The position numbers and the translations under genes are program-made. Below, one piece after another: positions 49,261 through 63,369 of a DNA stretch of 64,000 nt. The stretch lies in the NCBI GenBank assembly GCA_034769895.1, contig CM068367.1:347843611-347907610 (forward strand), written 5' to 3'. Source of the stretch: Magicicada septendecula (lineage: Eukaryota > Arthropoda > Insecta > Hemiptera > Cicadidae). Position 1 is the first letter of the stretch, and each line of letters opens with the position of its first letter. Under the pieces are notes generated by a model. The model saw only the letters and a program-made list of their open reading frames with translations, did no database searches and had not been told where the DNA came from.

Positions 49261-50727
49261 GTTCAAGTGGATGCGCCTCTTCGCAGAATAGGAATTCAAT
49301 CATCAAGTAATTTACATTGAACATTTAAAATATACTTTATTCACTATTTGCAACTCAATCAGATCTAAAAGAACCCACTATCAAATAAAAGAAAAGATTA
49401 AATTTTGTGATTAAATATCATAATATATAAAAGATTAAATATTACGTCATTGTAATAAGTAACTGAAAGTGAGTTATTAAAGTAACAATTTATGATATAT
49501 TTTGTGTTAATTAAATTATTTATTACCCTGAGATATTATCCTTAAAAGGATAAAAGAGTCTGAAAGTTGTAAGACACACCTACAGTTATAAGACACACTA
49601 CAACTTTAAGCACATAATTCACTCTCGAACGTCTCTAGCCGTAAACTGAAATAAGATCATTTTATCTCCAATGCGTTGACAGTGGATTATGTTTTCAGTT
49701 CCAACAGCATGACATCTGCCCCCTCTTCCCGCCTATACTGGGGCTGTTTCAAGGTCAAGCTCACAGATTCAAACCGGTTAATGTTTGACCAACATTTCAC
49801 CAATTTACAATCACTATCTAACAGAAAATATGGCGCCTCTACGATGCTGCATCCTCATAAATTAACACACACTGACTCATCCAGATTAATTATCAATTAA
49901 TTAGAATACCACTTGACGTCCAGAATTTACAGTGACAGACCATAACCAACAAAAATCTTGAATGCTCCATGCAGCAATAGTTATAAACAGAACCAAATGT
50001 AACGTTTTGCATAACACTACGTTGAAACCTACACTTTGTCCAACAGTCACACGAGACTATGGCGAAATAGGGAAATGCATTGTTCTTATGGTGAAACCGT
50101 TGGCTTATACTAGCTGACTTGAAAATTTTATAATCGAGAAATTAACTAAAAAATAAATATAAAATACTGTCGTTCGTAATAAACATTACGTCTTTACTTT
50201 ACGTCTTTTGGATTATTTAAAAAATTTATAATTACAAATATAACTATAAAAAAATAAAAAAATGCTATACAGAGGAAAACAGGCGTTTTAGTTAGTTTAC
50301 AAACTTGACTCTCCATTACTCGTATATCATAGACTTAATGAATTATTTTTTGTAATATCATATGAAAAAGTCTCATATGTACAGATAGTTAAGATAAGTA
50401 CAACATTTCTTATATTGTAAAATTTGAAATATTGCAAATGTATACATTTTATACATCTCATTGAAAATAAAGTATTTATTTCAGTTATCCAGTTTCTAAG
50501 TGCTTCATAAATATATTTAATAACGTCGCCATTAATTCAGTAGAACGATGTTACCTCTCGAATTATTAAAAATTTGGACAAAAGATGTAATGGAATTAGT
50601 GTTAAAAAACTCTTGTAAATTAAAAATTGTTTAAAACTTGTATTTCCAAAGTCAAATATTAGTTCACGATCTTAGTGTGGAGACGGACGATAACCAGCGA
50701 TCAGTCTTAGCAGATGTTACAAAAAGG
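49261..50727. other. AT-rich non-coding DNA
   Basis: No supported gene. The 74-aa frame at 49676-49900 has no recognisable features. Confidence 0.5.
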
Positions 50728-50740
50728 AAAGTTAACTTCT

Positions 50741-50967
50741 TATTAGAACTACCGTACTTCGCGGGCTATCAACTCATGTTGTTTCGTACAGACGTTTCAA
50801 CCAGACGGACACCGTGTCAGAAAACGTTAAGTGCTTCAGACACTGAAGATGGCCTCCAATGGCGAGGTTGAAACGTCTGTATAAAACAACATAAGACCAC
50901 GGCCTGATAGCCCGCGAAGTAGTTCCAACAATGGCGACGCCGTGCGTGAAACCCTAAGAAATCAATT
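50741..50967. mobile_element. 227-bp fold-back element with 13-bp target duplication
   Basis: A perfect 13-bp direct repeat, AAAGTTAACTTCT, flanks the insert (50728-50740 and 50968-50980). Inside, the left arm (about 50745-50802) and right arm (about 50866-50928) are imperfect reverse complements sharing CTTCGCGGGCTATCA and ACAGACGTTTCAACC. The loop and right arm contain a hammerhead-like motif. The combination of fold-back structure and hammerhead suggests derivation from a Penelope-like element different from the one at 27-30 kb. No protein is encoded. Confidence 0.8.
50838..50884 (+). ncRNA. Hammerhead-ribozyme-like motif
   Basis: CTGAAGA (50843-50849) fits the CUGANGA core. Stem II pairs GGCCTC with GAGGTT (two G-T pairs) across a short loop. 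GAAAC is at 50870-50874 and GTC at 50875-50877. Stem I pairs ACA with TGT. Stem III would be only two base pairs with no loop, as in minimal or dimer-active hammerheads reported from Penelope-like elements. Self-cleavage is not shown. Confidence 0.6.
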
Positions 50968-50980
50968 AAAGTTAACTTCT

Positions 50981-53900
50981 GTTTAAACTAAAAAATTACG
51001 AGTTTTATACTAAAAAACTCGTAAAAGTATACACAATTTTTCCAAACATAGAAGCAAATAGTTTATTAAAAAAATTAACCACAAATGAGTATTTATAGGT
51101 GTTAAAATAATGAATAGAAAGTAAAGAAAATTACAAATTTATTTTACACCTATATTTTATTAGTCTTAAAGGTCGTGTGGAGTCAAATCTATACTAGAAG
51201 TCTGTAACCAAATCTGTAGGCCTAATATTTAAATAACTTTACAGACAAGTTTGAGTTCAGAACACCGATCCAGGAACTTACTTCATATTGTATGATATAT
51301 TTAATTAAAGTATGACGCTCATTTCTAGTTATTATAGACTTGATTTTTTTAGCTTATATAATTTACGCGAAATTTATGTCTTCCTTTCAACTTTGTTTTT
51401 GTCCACATTTAACCCAAAGTATTCGATATTTTACAAGGTAATCTAGTAATTGTAAAATTATTTTAACATCTCCAATTATTGCTTTCTCAAAACTGGAAGC
51501 CTAACTGACGGAATATAACAGCTGGTAAAAAAGTGTAGTTCACGGTTAGTTGTTGGGTTTACTGGTTGTTTTCAATTTACTAGTTGAAAATCTAACGCGT
51601 TTAGTTGTTGATGATCACAAACTTAACCTGTTTATATCCAGCCATTTTGTCATACTCATTACAATTCTTGTTTATCTCCTAAAACAGTTACCATTATTAT
51701 GAAAGACGTTATGCATACAACCATATCATACTAAACTTAAAATATTGTTCAGTTACTGAATTGATTGTTTACTTATAACAAAGTAGTCGTAAAGAACAGT
51801 TCCATATGACAAACCAAAAAGGATATATATAAATGTCTCTTCCTAAAATCAGAATTTAATTATGTAACCTGATAATGTTCTTCCTTAGTTTTTAGACATA
51901 TTGACTAAGACAGCCTTGTAATTTTCAGGCACGACAGTTGAATTGAAACGGATTCAATAAACAAATTGTTAGTCAAATTGCGTTTGAAATCATTATATAT
52001 TATTATTATCACATGAGACGTAGAATCCAAATTTGAACTCATGAATTATAAGATAGATTCTTTTATTTAATAAAAAAAATCATCCTTTGAAGTTTAATAA
52101 GATTATTCAGGGGAAATGGTAACGAATGTGTGTGGAACTGTGCACGCGTGCGTACACAACGTTGAGCGCTATATATAGATCTGAATTATTGGATTTCTGT
52201 GAGTAAGAAGTGATAATATTGGGCGAGCAAGCTACATAAATAGCTTCGAACTTGACATAATTGTCTATAAATTATTACTGCTGCTTGCATTAACGTTGCA
52301 TAATGGTGTAGTGTATCCGTTAAACGCTACCGTTCGTAGCCTAACCGTAGTATTAAATTTACGTAAATTCCATTACTTTCGTTAGATTTATTTTCACTGT
52401 AAAACATTGTACCTCATGGGCCGTTAGGTGTATAATGGTTAGACATTTGGCCAAGGTGTCCGAAACCACACAGAACTATGTAACGGTCGTAAAGCACACG
52501 GTAACAGCCAATGCACTCTGCCCTCTGTTTTAAACTGCTCTCTATGCAGCTCGTATCGTTTTATTATGGCCAACTCATAGTTAGTACACCGAAGCATTTT
52601 TTGAAATGATTGCCTTTTATTGTCGACTGTAGTGAAGGCCATCTTATAGAATTGAACAGAAGGGATACAAATAGCACGCGTACATAATATAGGACAAACT
52701 GGACTACAATTAACTGTCTTGTTACGAACAGGTCTAGCCAAATCAAATCAAATCAAGTCAGGTCATCAGTCTTATTTGTACAAAAATGACTGTGTAGAAA
52801 CACCAACTCGAGCGCACGTGAACATAGGCATAATTTTATTTTTCCATCGATTACCTGCGCTAACTAATGTCACTGTATACAAAGAACTATTAATATCATA
52901 CACTATTATTATTGTTATGCAATTAATTACTTTCTTGTAAAAATAACTCAACAATATCAACGGTAATACGACGTCGGAATACGCCTGAAATTTCAATGAA
53001 GGCAGAAGCAGAGCAAGTAATTTATCAACGTCACACTCCAAAAAGAGCAAACATGATTTATATTTTAATTTAAAAAATAACCAAGTCATTGATTGTATGT
53101 ATAGTAACCTCGAGCGCGCGCGCATTCACACACACACACACACACACACAAATTTAATATGGTAAAATGTAACTTTAACTGCACACGTCCAATCTAAGTG
53201 GCGAGTATACAACTCTGACAAACAGCGTTCATTCTCCCCCAACCTTTAAAGGAGATTATTCAATTTTTGCTGTTTCCAGTTTTTCATTTAATTCTCTATT
53301 GAACTGTCGAATGACTTTATATTGTAACATTCGGTTGTACATCTTCCATTCTACTGTTTTCTTAATTTTGTTATTCCTTGTACAGTTATTTGTGTCTGTT
53401 ACGTAATTTGCCTTTTAACACTTATAATTACTGTAGCGGAAGTGCAGAGTGACTGTTTCAATCCAAATAAAATTATACTAACTAAAAATCATAGACTTTC
53501 ATTGCTACAAGGTGTACTCTAAATACTTCTACTGTTGACCCTAATGACTTACCGCACCCAAGCGTGCTCCGAGTAGATATTGTCAAACAGACAAAATGTA
53601 AGAGGCAAGAGTTCAGCTTTCCAAGTTTGGATGGCTTTCGTTAGATCTGAAATATATTTCTGCTGAGTAATCTAAAGATGTTTTTATCACTGAATGACCA
53701 AAAATGAAGCTGAATATACAATAAAATGTTTTAAATCAACAGGATTTATTTTAAAATAAATAATTGTTATTTGTTATAGAGTCAGTGAAGCACAATATTA
53801 ATGAACGGGGAGAGCAAATAATGATGGAGCATACTATCAGCACTTTGGTGTGTAGATTACGTTGAAATCGGCATGAAAACTTAGTGGAATCTGTTTAGTC

Positions 53901-54475
53901 CGCAGGGTATGTTTGAACTTTTTGATTCTCGTAGCATGGGAGGAAAAGTACTTCTTACAAAGGTAAGAGGTAAGTATACTGGCGAATTCAGTACTCTTTG
54001 GCCTACAATTTTTATTACAATGTATTCTACATTGAATTTGAAGACAACCTTCTAAAAAAGACGAAACGTCTGTTCCACGCACATTATTATATAGAGGCAT
54101 ATGGCCAGTTGGTTGACCATCGAACGAGTGAAGAGATTATTAAAGATTTTTACACAGCACGTGTTTTACAATGATTTGGCAGTTTCAATATTTTTGCGGC
54201 AACAAACCTTGAGCTTTCACCAAAAGTTATGTGAGCGGAATACTGGTACCTTGAAATGAAAGTGTACGATCAACGAAGTCTAACGCGTTTTAAAGTAATT
54301 CTTTATAATACGATATGTTTTACCAAATCGTTTGCGTACCAAATCGCACAGTACAAATACACGATTAGACGAATGTCCGTTTGGGTCGGTTATAATTTGT
54401 GTAAAACCGTATTCTTATTAATACGCCTAGACTGGTGACGTTCGTTTCCTGAGTTAGAGATATTTTCAAAGCGGT
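50981..54475. other. AT-rich non-coding DNA
   Basis: I find no supported gene. Short frames at 52439-52741 and 52772-53125 have no domain. A GC/CA microsatellite lies at about 53111-53150, and ATCAA-type short repeats lie near 52740. Confidence 0.5.
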
Positions 54476-54477
54476 GG

Positions 54478-55465
54478 ATGTTTTTTATTTATTTATGTAT
54501 TTATCAGGTCGCTGCAACACCATCGGTCATTAGCGACCACAAAAATTATAAAAATTAATTTATAAATTATACAGAAATTCTCATACAGATGCAGTAAATT
54601 TACATATTAAACTAGAAGATGTTAAGCAAAGATAAACATTGCAAGAAAATACACAGGAACTTGTACGATTTAAAAACTTCATTAGATATTAGTTTAAATA
54701 TTAGCAATTAAGTAGTATTATAATGGAAAATAAAATGACAAATATTGCCCTATACAACACAATGTTATAAATACGTAGCATGGAGATATATAATTATTAA
54801 TTAATAACATATATTAGCGTATGTGTAATAATACATATAATACATAATAATATATGTAACAAAAAATAATATACAACAATAAATGTAACAACAAATAGTA
54901 TATATAATAAAAAAAGAGTAATAAAAATCTTGACTACATATTAATCCATTAACTTAAACGGTTTAGAAATTACATAAATTTTAATGTTCTTATTAATTTA
55001 ATAGTCCGGTACCTATATTTTCGTTGTCAACTGTATCTCCTTTATGAGGAGAAGTATTCCGACGATTGCAGTATTGTCGTTTTAATCTTCTTCTAACGTC
55101 AGGAGGGATATAAAAATTTTTGGTTCGCAGATGATGGAGAGCAGGGCACTCTTAAACGAGATGGAATGTTGTCAAAACCATGTCACAGTGATTACATCTA
55201 GCAGCGGCTCGTTCGTGAAGATGCGCTTGTAAGTTAGCAGCGTGTGGCCGATTCGGAATCTTTTTATGACCACTTGATTTCTTCTGGATTCTGTAGCAAG
55301 TGTGGATTGTTCGTAAATATGTTTCCTCATTTGGAATAGCTTGACGGGTGGTGACTTAAGCCATTCATCAATCCAGTGTTCCAGAAGTTTTAAATGAAGA
55401 TATGGGGTGGTGGGGTGGGGTTTATTTTTTTTTTTTTGTAAAAAATAAAGAAGGCTATTTAGCAC
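54478..55465 (-). pseudogene. Jockey-like LINE, 3' end
   Basis: On the minus strand the frame 55465-55172 ends with VVIKRFRIGHTLLTYKRIF, the Jockey-family block RLRIGHTRLTH that follows the reverse transcriptase. Upstream is EHWIDEWLKSP. After frame stops the text LLTLEED...TAIVGILLLIKEI resembles the end of ORF2. The 3' tail near 54480-54545 (reverse complement GTGGTCGCTAATGACCGATG and then GTTGCAGCGACC) resembles Jockey 3' ends and is followed by an AAATAAATAAA tail. The copy is 5'-truncated near a T/A-run at 55426-55445. Confidence 0.75.
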
Positions 55466-55469
55466 TCAA

Positions 55470-56123
55470 AAAAGCTACGAGTCGTTTGAAACATTGGTTC
55501 AATAAAAATAAATAACAAACGTAAAAACATTATATTAATACTGAAAAATTTAATAAATTTTATGAACCGTTTACATAGAAATGTATATTGTTTTCTGAAT
55601 TTTTGCGATTTCGACGAATTGTCTATTGCTATCTGTTTATTTTCTATTTCTATATTAGTTTATGCTGAATACAGAGAGACACTCGTAATGCAAACGGGTA
55701 TATGGGTATTTAATTTGTTAAACAGATCATAAAAAAAAATACTGTCGATCTTTTTTTAGAGGTATAATTATTGATTGCTTATTCACAACAATTTACGGTA
55801 ACAGGCTACCAAAAATCACGTAAATAATCTGAACTTGCTTACTTAGCGTCAGTATAACGATTTCTCAGACAATTCTTTCACTAGTTTATACATGCATCAT
55901 TTTAGAGCGCTTTGTAATAAACAGGGACAAAATTCTAGATTTTCTGACGTGATTTTCTATACTTTACTGTTGTAAGCGTTCTGTGCTCATCTTAGCATAA
56001 ATATATTGGAAAGTTATGGGTAAATCATGAAACCTGAAGCAAGACGCTGATTGAAGTTATAGGTTGTACTTACGATTAATTTGATACGTAAGTATAAGCG
56101 ATGCGCATGCACATGGGAAAGAA

Positions 56124-56196
<73 letters not shown>

Positions 56197-58165
56197 GAGA
56201 ATGAGAGGGGGAGAAAGAATGAGAGGGGGAGAAAGAATGAGAGGGGGAGATGCCTGACAAATAGGTGCATGTAGCTTAAGTGGTACTGGTAGTAGTTAAC
56301 AGTAATTTGGATAGTGAAAACACACAGAAAGAGATACATACACACACCCAAAACAAAAAGTGCATTCATATTCACACACAAACTTGTACACTTTTAAGAA
56401 ATCAATTTATCATTTAAATATACAACGATTTGTACCTTTCTGTTGATACAACGGTGTTAAAATTTGATAGTTAAAATGTACATCTTTTAAAATCTACACA
56501 GCCAATGTGGTTCACAACCGAATGAATGGTATAATTTATAACACAACTAAGAAAGAATAATCAGGGAGAGATAAATATTGCACTAACGCATACGTTTCTA
56601 CACGTTGAATCCCTAGAGATATTATCTATGGCTATAGCGTTGGACAGCTCAAAAACAAACTTGGTTCAAGAAACTCAAATGTTTATTAAATCGCTTTTCT
56701 TAATCAAATTATTTTAGCCGTAAAGCCTGACTGTGTTCGGCGTAAAATCTGATTGCATCAGAGTATTTAATTACTATAATGAAAACTGTAGAACAAACCA
56801 CCCTTGTGTATAAAAATATTATATTATGTGGTTTCATATTTAAGTTAATTAGCCGTGTTTATAGCTATTTATTAAACAGTAAACGTAATTAACAGTTTAA
56901 CTCTTAAAGAAAACTAAAAGGCAAAGGTACATATTAACGGTTTTAGAATCACAATATACGTACCATTTGCTGATGTTAGTCGCGGTACCTGACATTTTCA
57001 TTTTCATGTAGTCGTGTACGCCTAAGAAGCTGCTGTACTTTTATTTAAAACATATAAACATGTATAACATCACATGTGTGTACATCATATAGATGCTGTT
57101 ATAAGCCTTGTATAACAGCTGTATTATAGAAGTGTGCATAGATGTGGTGTTTTACTGTAAAAGTTTCATGTGTACAGGGATACAATTTTTATATTCTGTG
57201 GTGAATTGTATGTATTTATGTGTTTCTTTTACACTCAGAATTTTTATGCATTGACCCTTACACACTATGGGACTGTTATTTTAACTTTAGAAAGTTTAAA
57301 TTCTGTTGCCAGAAGTAATTAACAAAACACTGTTGCTTAATGAAATTCGTATAAGAACGTTTTCACGCAATTCTCGTTTCTTATGCAGTGTTCACATGTA
57401 TTTTCGAAGGCTGCGTCATTAACATGTATACAGTGTACACATATGTTATACAGTATCTATGTATGTATTCTGTAAACTACCACATACAGCGTATAGATCC
57501 GTGTGTGTATAGATATACATATTCTATTTTACTACGTCATAATACTTGAAAATGTAGTGGCTGTCAAAACACTTCGTTAGACCCAGTTTAGCGACAGGTG
57601 GCAGGTGGCAGGTGAGGATGTTATTTTAATTTAATCCTAGTAAATGATAGATACTACTTCAAAATTTTTCTTTTGAAGTAAACATTTTTTAAAGCTGGTA
57701 TGTGTAAAAAACACGATCTTTATTTAATAATTATAATAATGGTACAAAAATTGATAAAATTTATCTTTATAATATCAAACCTTAAAAACCATAGTAATTA
57801 TGTTGAACTTTCTTTATATCTATTATTTTTCAATTACATTCAAAGAAGTGTAAACGTTGGATACCGATGCAAATTGAGTACGATTTTTATATTTACGTAC
57901 ACATAACAGACTTACTTGTACCAGAAAGTTAGAACATTGCTTCGTTAATAGGTTCCCCGTTTCCGTAATAGGTACCTCCTTTCTTCGTTAATAGGTAGTG
58001 TTAGTTATCCTCGTACTATATGTAAGAAAGTCGTTTACGATAGGGTATTCTGTGTTAGTTAAAATGGAATAACTCATTTCGATGGGAAAACGAACTTTTT
58101 AGCTGCCACTTCACGCTTTCGTTAAAGAGGTTCGTGATCCACACACGATGGCAGTTTAAACATTG
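55470..58165. other. AT-rich non-coding DNA
   Basis: Contains the GA-rich microsatellite at 56125-56250. Otherwise nothing was recognised. Confidence 0.5.
56125..56250. repeat. GA microsatellite with 18-bp tandem unit
   Basis: A GA run is followed by three copies of GAATGAGAGGGGGAGAAA (the last partial). Minus-strand Ser-Leu frames are artefacts. Confidence 0.97.
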
Positions 58166-58169
58166 ATCA

Positions 58170-60430
58170 TTAAACAGAAGGTCTTCTTCTTCTTCACTTC
58201 AAGGATTAGGTTTTATAAACCTGTTCCGGCACCCATCTCATCCTCGGACGACCCACGTCTCTTCTACCAATGGCTTTATAGTTCAGTGCAGCTTTCAGCA
58301 ATCGATCCTCTGTCATCCTTTGCAAATGATCCCACCATTGTCTTCTGTATACTGAAATAATTTCATTTATGTCCTCTACTTCGACTTCTGCTCTAATATC
58401 CTCATTCCTTATTCTATCTTGCAATGTATAGTCTAAAGTACTTCAAAGAAACTGAATTTCAGCACTCTAAATCTTGCCGCATTCCTTTTTTTGTCATGAC
58501 CCACGCCTCATTCGCAAATATCAAAGTGAGAATTCCAATTGTCTTATAAAATTTAATCCTTGTGCTGTGTTTTGTTTTATTTCTAAGATTTCTATGAATC
58601 GTTTCACAAATATTCCTAAATTTATTTATCTTCTCTTTTATATCATATTCAGACTCATAGCTTACTGCACATCCGAGCTATTTAAAACGGCTCACTTGTT
58701 CTAAAGTGCTGTTGTTTATAACTACCTTAGTCCTCACTGGTTATTTACCTTTAACGGGGATGGATATAGTCTTTTTCACTGAAATTGTCAGTGAGTACTC
58801 TCTTGCTGCTTCTTATAATTGAAACCTAGCTCTTTGCAAAACATCCTCATTTTCTTGAATGTCATCTGTACATAGCAGGGAACCCATAAAAATTGATTTG
58901 TTAAGCTGTATTACCGAAGTCACTCTGGAGTTCCATCCTCTCAACATGTTCCGTCTATATATACATTAAACAAGGTTGGGGAAATGCAGCATCCTTGCCT
59001 AATTCCCTTATTTATTGGAATGTCACCTGAGAACCTACCATTCAGACCCAGGGCTACAGATGTACTTTTGTAAAGGATCTGAACTGAATTTATTAAATGC
59101 TATGAATATCCTCTTCTATCCATAATATTCCAAAACTTTTGACGGTCTACATTATTAAATGGGGTTTCCAGATCAACAAAAGCGATATGCGTTTCCTGGT
59201 TATACTTCCGCCTTTTCTCTATTGTCTATCGTAATACAAACAATGAATCCACAGTCGACCTACCCTTTCCAAAAACCCATTTGCTCTTCAAGAAGTAATG
59301 CACCTGTAATGACTTTTAATATCTGATTGAGAATTCTTGTATATATTTTGTATGTTGAGTCCAGCAAGCTTATTCATGTGTAATTATTTGCATCTATTCT
59401 TTATATAACGAAATCACTTTTGCCCGCCTCCATTATTTTGGAATTTCGTTTACTATCTGTATGTTTTCCATTCATTTAGAAAATGAAGAATTCATAAATG
59501 CAATAATGTGACACCATATTTTATTAACTCAGCATTTATTCATTCCATTAAGTCCTGGTGCCTTCTACTTTTCATTCCATTCATTGCTTGTTGGAATTCT
59601 TCTATTGTTAACTTATCTAAACCTTTTCCACTGGTCTTACTTATATATATACATTATCATTTTCTATTGCGCTGTCAAAATATAACATCCTATAAAGGTT
59701 TGTCCATTCATTTTCCTCAATCATATTAACACGAATCTTTTCTCTTTCAGAGCTATACAATGTTTTCATCACTTTATATGCTATAGTCTGTCTACCATAT
59801 AAATGTTCCATAGTGGCTACGAAGCGCTCCCATGAGTCTTGGTAGGCTTGTTTAACAATTCTCTGTGTTTCTTTTCTTATTTTCTGATATGCTTCTCTTG
59901 ACTCTTCTGTCGATGTGATTTACATCTTCATTTACATCTTCTAAAGCTATCATTTTTACTTCCTGCCTTACTGCCTACTGCTTCCTTAGTTGCTTGTATT
60001 ATTATTATTTTCTTGATATTACTCAATTCCACCTCTATTACATTCCACCATGTTATTACTAGCAGGTATTACTACAATACACTGATTTATTCTGTTCCGA
60101 TAAAGATTTCTGGTATTTTCATCCTCAAATTCATAAACTTTAAAAACTCGTTCATTATTTTGTTGCTGTTAAAGAAAATTATTTTGTTTTTTCATCGCTT
60201 ATGTAATTGTATAATTGATGTTAGAAGAAAGTGATCTGAAAAATATCATACCTCCTCCAGGCTCTTGTATCTTCAACTTGTGATACTAGATTCCTATTAA
60301 CTATTGTATAATCTATAATTGGTCTAGAACCTCTCGCCAACCAGGTATATTTATGAGTATCCTTTTCCTAAAAAATCCATTTCTTATATTTAGATCATTG
60401 TATGTCACAAATACTGGAATCAAAACCACA
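58170..60430 (-). pseudogene. LINE ORF2 remnant: endonuclease end, RT and C-terminus
   Basis: Reading the minus strand, near 60350 there is HKYTWLARGSRPIIDYTIVN, the classical end of the LINE endonuclease domain. Near 59160-59200 is HIAFVDLETPFNNVDR (an RT motif), and near 58960-59010 is KGIRQGCCISPTLFNVYI (the RT motif before the catalytic box). Near 58880 is LLCTDDIQENEDVLQR, a decayed ADD box. The frame 58424-58206 gives RIRNEDIRAEVEVEDINEII, WWDHLQRMTEDR and IGRRDVGRPRMRW, the C-terminal pattern of this LINE group. The 3' tail is a GAA repeat at 58180-58195. Many frameshifts make it inactive. The C-terminus resembles the 19110-19490 fragment. Confidence 0.85.
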
Positions 60431-62695
60431 ACAGTTTTGGTAGTTCCTTATTAATACCGGTAGTTAGTTTTGGAAACTCAAAAGTGTCATCCTTTTTTTA
60501 GTTTTCTCGAATAATTATATACATGTTTAATTAGAGTTAACCAGCTTTCATGTAGGGTAGCTCACTGCTTGTTTCATTCTGTAAAGAAAAATATACCCTC
60601 AAGAATATGGAAGTTTCGAGGCATAATGGCATTGATTTTTTAGCCAAATTCAATTGCCCGTAGCTTTCTCAAAAAAAATGTATAATAAAATTATTAAAAA
60701 ACAATAAAAGTAAATTTGCTTTTCTTCTATTTAAAAGTTATGAAAAGAATTTATAAGAAGCACTGTTTTCAAGTTTTTTGTAACACCTAAGTATTTGTAA
60801 ATTTCAAAATTTTGAGAAAATACGCGTTTATCAGAGCAAAAACGCGTGTCAATGACTTCCGTCAGAGTCTGTAGTTACGACAGTTTATTTTTAGATAGTG
60901 TGTACTTTTATAACATTTTTCAAAAGGCGTATTTAAAAAAATGTTTTTTTGAATACTTATTGCATTTTAACAAATTTTTGAACATTCTTATTTCATTTAG
61001 GGTTTTCTCAAAATAATAAGATAAAGAATTTTTAAAGTTGTTCATAAAAACCAATTTGATAAATTTAAGTAAAACCAATTTTTAATTTTTTTTTTAGTAA
61101 AACTAAACTAATAATATTTCTAGCCGTTTCAGAGTTGTTTAAACGTTACTATTTGTAACAAAATCTATCAAAAGCAGAAAAAACTACAATACCGCTATAG
61201 CTATTTTTAGAAATATCAGTGGGTTCTTTACGTATGGTTTGGGTACTTGCGAGTCAGAAATAGTAAATACGTTTCGGCTGGTTTGATAAGGTTTTGATGA
61301 CTTAGCAAGGAAGCCACAACAAATTTCTTCACCATTATCTTCACCTAAGGATCATTTATGAGGATAAATGTTTACTGAGATAAATGTTTAGGATAACTGT
61401 TGAACAGTTGCCACATTTTGGTGAAAAGGACATTAGTGTTCATACTCGAAAAAAAAATGAAAACTGTGCATCTTTGTTCATACTCTGGAAGAAATGTTTG
61501 ATATTCCAAACAAATTAAGGACAACGGATGGTTGGCAAAGTTGTTTTTAATATTTAAATAATTGGTAGAACAATCAATCAATTATTTGTTGACATGAAAA
61601 TGAGAATTTGTAATCCCAAAATTAATTGTTACCTAGTATTTCTAATGGTACAGGGGAGGACTCTAAATTTCTCATTTTCGTGATGAAAAATTGGGAGGTG
61701 TACAGTGCCCAGATTGCGGAGAACAGTGCCGTTAGCATTATTTATACTCTTCGTCGTACACTGACATCTGTTTTTAAACCAATAGTAATGTAATTAATTA
61801 AACATAATCAGACGACGTTTCCTTTAGAAGGATTTCCTGAGTGATTAGGCGTAAGTCAGTTAGACGTAAGGTAATATGACTAGCACTAACTTATCAGATC
61901 CATTAATATTTCATAGAGTTTCAACTAAGCTGACTTTACACTGATACGCGCACTTTATTGGATCACTTGAAAGGATTATGTATTATTTGTTACTAATGAC
62001 ACAGGAAATAACACTAATGCATTGTGAATAATTCATTGTGTGCATCTGCCTAAGGTCAGGCATTAAAATTCATGTGACAAGGTTTGTTCGATAATGTGAA
62101 ACGGCTGTAGGTGACTTCTGAGAATACCAATATTAGTACATGACGACACCGTGTTGAAATGCAAATAGACGGTTTAATGCGAAGGAGGGAAAACGACAGT
62201 GACGTACTAAGTACAACGGGTAAACACGACTCAGTTTAAAGAAACGAAAGCATCATTGTGTTTTTAGGATATTATAAGCAACTAATAGACTGGAGGTATA
62301 GCCTAGAACGGACGTAGACTAAACATTAACAGGACATTAACAGGTACATGGCATTATGTATTATGTAAAAACTAAACGATATTCAAAGCGTAGCGCAGAA
62401 CACGAAGACGTAAGGCTAATAATTCTCAATATTCTTATGAGATTAACTGTTTGCCGAACGTAGGAAATTACAACAAAGATTAAAAGAAACATACTGAACA
62501 ACTAGTTTCAACGAGTGAACCAGAAAGGCTGTGGAACAGAGTAGAAAATTACACTGAGATGTATTAAAGAACTTCGTATCTGGCATTGACCACGAGAAAA
62601 AAAAAACAAGAGACAATTTACCGAAAGTAATTAGAAACAATTATTGTTAGGCCTATATTAGCAGTACGGTAGGGATTATACTCTTCGAGTGTACT
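60431..62695. other. AT-rich non-coding DNA
   Basis: A/T-run-rich sequence at 60560-61200 has no open frames of note. No gene, RNA or terminal repeat was recognised. Confidence 0.5.
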
Positions 62696-62703
62696 CCTGA
62701 TTA

Positions 62704-63361
62704 GCAGTTCTCAATCCACAGGCCTCGACCTGATGAGGAGTTATAAACCTATGTATTTTGAGGTGGTTTTTAGTGAACCGTTAGCTAAGACTTCATATTG
62801 GACGACTCAGAAAAATTTAGATCTTGTATGTAATATTAATACCTCAGATTCGGTTTCTGTTTGATGCTTGAACTTCCTATAAAGATTCTATATTTTTGCC
62901 ATTTACTATTTTATTTCACCCCAGCGTATGCTTGACAAAATTTAAATCCAAAGATGAGACAAACTTTCAAAAAACATGACCTCACGTAATCTTTCAAAAG
63001 CAGGACGATACTTAACCTTATTTGGCCCAGAGATCATACTCCTTCAAGATCCTGGTTTTCAATGGTTAGACGATTAACTTGGCGCGATCAAGTTATTTTT
63101 ACCTTGTTCGAAGAAAGAAGGTTCAGATGAGACACCAAAGAAGAAGTGCAAAACTGGTTGGGCACGAAATGGAAATTTTTCTTCCAGGTTGGAATTCGGA
63201 AACTAGTAATTTAATCCTCTGGTTAATTGGAAGAAATTTTTTTCTGAAATAATATAGAAATGTTTTTAAAGTGTAGGGCCTACTTATTTAACGTGTGGGC
63301 CTCTTGAAGTTTCATATCCTTTGAGGTGGACCTCGGATTTCAAAACGTTGAAAACCGTTGC
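62704..63361. mobile_element. hAT-like non-autonomous element
   Basis: The left end GCAGTTCTCAATCCACAGG and the right end AACGTTGAAAACCGTTGC resemble the common hAT terminus CAGNGGTTCTCAACC in inverted orientation. Flanking octamers CCTGATTA and TCTAATGA agree at five of eight positions, a decayed target duplication at best. No transposase is visible. Confidence 0.45.
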
Positions 63362-63369
63362 TCTAATGA

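Noticed and set aside
52439-53125. Overlapping 100- and 117-residue minus-strand frames
   Set aside because: No recognisable motif, no splice or composition support, and mutual overlap in different frames.
56057-56381. Ser-Leu repeat open frames on the minus strand
   Set aside because: Produced by the GA microsatellite and its 18-bp unit.
62728-62745. CTGATGAGGAG as a hammerhead core
   Set aside because: No GAAA followed by a UH cleavage site at a compatible distance.
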